A DNA stretch of 5,884 bases from Paracoccaceae bacterium (GTDB lineage: Bacteria > Pseudomonadota > Alphaproteobacteria > Rhodobacterales > Rhodobacteraceae): positions 1-5,884 of the forward strand of contig SKUV01000250.1 of assembly GCA_007129775.1 (NCBI GenBank). Reading direction: 5' to 3'. Each line of letters starts with the position of its first letter. The stretch's first letter is position 1. This document shows, piece by piece, positions 5,042 through 5,884 of the stretch. Made by a program: the position numbers and the translations under genes. The notes under the pieces are model-generated. The model was not told where the DNA came from and did not search any database. It was given only the letters and a program-made list of their open reading frames with translations.

Positions 5042-5884
5042 CTATCTGACCAGACGGGCCGCAAGCTCCAGATGCGTCGACCAGCGGAACTGATCGACCA
5101 GTTGCACCCAGTCGAGGCGAAAGCCCGCCGCCTTGAGCGTTCCTGCATCACGAGCGAAGGTCGCCGGATTGCACGAGACATGGGCGATCACCGACACATC
5201 TGACCGGGCGAGTTCCGCGATCTGGGCCGCAGCCCCGGCCCGCGGCGGATCGATCACCACGGCGTCGAAGCCGGCCAGCTCCGAGGCCAGCAGCGGCCGG
5301 CGGAAGAGGTCGCGCGCCTGCGTGCTGACGCGTTTGAGCCCCAGAGACCCGCGCCAGCCGGCATCGAGGGCTGCAAGCATCGCGGAATCGCCTTCGACGG
5401 CATGGACCTCCGCCGCTTCGGCCAACGGCAAGGCGAAGGTGCCGCAGCCGGCGAAAAGATCGGCGATCCGGCCCGGTGCACTTTCACCACTGCCAAGCGC
5501 CAGACGCACCGCCGCGATCAGCGCCGCCTCGCCATCCTCGGTGGCCTGCAGGAAGGCGCCGGGCGGCGGGACCACCTGCGCGCGGCCCATGATCTGGCGG
5601 GGCGGGTGCCGCAGGGCGATGGTCTCGTCCTCCCATGTCAGGCGGGCAATGCCGTGCTCGGCGGCGCAAGCGGCAAGCTCCGCGCGCAAGACTGCATCCA
5701 GCGACTTGCCACCGCGCACGAAAACGTCGGGGCCGTCCTGCGACCGGGTGACGGCGAGCGAAAGCTCCGCCTTCCGGCTGGCGCCCAGCCGGGTGACGGC
5801 CTCCAGCGCCGGAAGAGCGGCCATCAGGTCGCGGTGCAGCAACCGGCAATCCGGCACCGCCACCAGCGTTTCCGAGCCACGGCC
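5042..5884 (-). CDS. Class I SAM-dependent RNA methyltransferase, TrmA/RumA (m5U) family, 5' truncated by window edge
   Basis: Cytoplasmic enzyme expected to methylate C5 of a uridine in tRNA or 23S rRNA through a covalent cysteine intermediate. The frame is open to the window end and 280 residues are visible. The N-terminal TRAM-like and Fe-S-cluster cysteine regions common in this family would lie outside. In visible numbering: FLQAT (Q113) corresponds to the FxQ motif; DLFAGCGTF (142-150) is SAM motif I; VIDPPRAG (210-217) is motif IV; SCNPATFARD holds the nucleophile C238; and the C-terminal QFRWSTHLE provides the likely general base E273. The protein ends soon after, as usual. A GTG at 5863 is in frame but is probably internal, because the preceding residues GRGSETLV continue the domain. 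The exact target (tRNA U54, or 23S U747/U1939) cannot be told from this fragment, so no gene symbol is given. It is the first visible gene of the leftward unit. Confidence 0.9.
   Translation of the reverse strand, partial: GRGSETLVAVPDCRLLHRDLMAALPALEAVTRLGASRKAELSLAVTRSQDGPDVFVRGGKSLDAVLRAELAACAAEHGIARLTWEDETIALRHPPRQIMGRAQVVPPPGAFLQATEDGEAALIAAVRLALGSGESAPGRIADLFAGCGTFALPLAEAAEVHAVEGDSAMLAALDAGWRGSLGLKRVSTQARDLFRRPLLASELAGFDAVVIDPPRAGAAAQIAELARSDVSVIAHVSCNPATFARDAGTLKAAGFRLDWVQLVDQFRWSTHLELAARLVR

Noticed and set aside
5013..5043. TTGGGA...TATGCT promoter-like pair on the plus strand
   Set aside because: The spacing is 19 nt and it would transcribe antisense into the methyltransferase gene with no gene ahead of it.
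4316..5203. Plus-strand open frame of 295 codons opposite the sodium channel
   Set aside because: The product is extremely His/Arg/Asp/Gln-rich, a typical antisense artefact of hydrophobic membrane-protein codons, and it crosses two real genes.
1..5884. CRISPR arrays, tRNA/rRNA genes, insertion sequences, attachment sites or a novel defence cassette
   Set aside because: No regularly spaced direct repeats, tRNA-like clover-leaf sequence, transposase or recombinase motifs, or unknown multi-gene cassette were seen; nearly all coding space is explained by known families.

Overview
The window is a high-GC chromosomal segment whose genes resemble those of marine/freshwater Alphaproteobacteria, most probably Rhodobacteraceae (Rhodobacterales). 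The support is strong G/C bias at third codon positions, a ZapE-type AFG1 ATPase, an M17 aminopeptidase paired with an SH3/NlpC-P60 peptidase, a CysQ-type phosphatase, a NavAb-like bacterial sodium channel and a TrmA/RumA-family RNA methyltransferase. No mobile element, CRISPR array, tRNA or rRNA was seen. This is mostly ordinary core/housekeeping sequence, and I found no convincing undescribed defence-type or biosynthetic system.

Layout: (1) The 3' end of a zapE-like gene (+) enters from the left and stops at 682. (2) A gap of about 320 bp (683-1003) follows. It holds dense GC-rich palindromes resembling a REP-type extragenic element, a candidate sigma70 promoter just before the next gene, and a short antisense stretch with coding-like codon use that may be a relic. 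(3) A two-gene + strand unit comes next: an M17 leucyl aminopeptidase family protein (1004-2434) and, 6 nt later, a cytoplasmic NlpC/P60 cysteine peptidase (2441-3319). (4) The + unit converges with a - strand unit. The two stop codons are only 3 nt apart and lie within one small hairpin. (5) The - strand unit, read right to left, is an RNA methyltransferase (5' end outside the window), then a voltage-gated sodium channel, then CysQ. Gaps of 42 and 51 nt make co-transcription plausible.

Working together: the aminopeptidase and NlpC/P60 peptidase are both predicted cytoplasmic peptidases and could act in sequence on small peptides, possibly recycled murein peptides (inference). CysQ removes 3'-phosphoadenosine 5'-phosphate, a by-product of sulfate assimilation. 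Enzymes of that family are known to be inhibited by Li+ and, in some members, Na+, so a sodium channel next door is a suggestive but unproven link.
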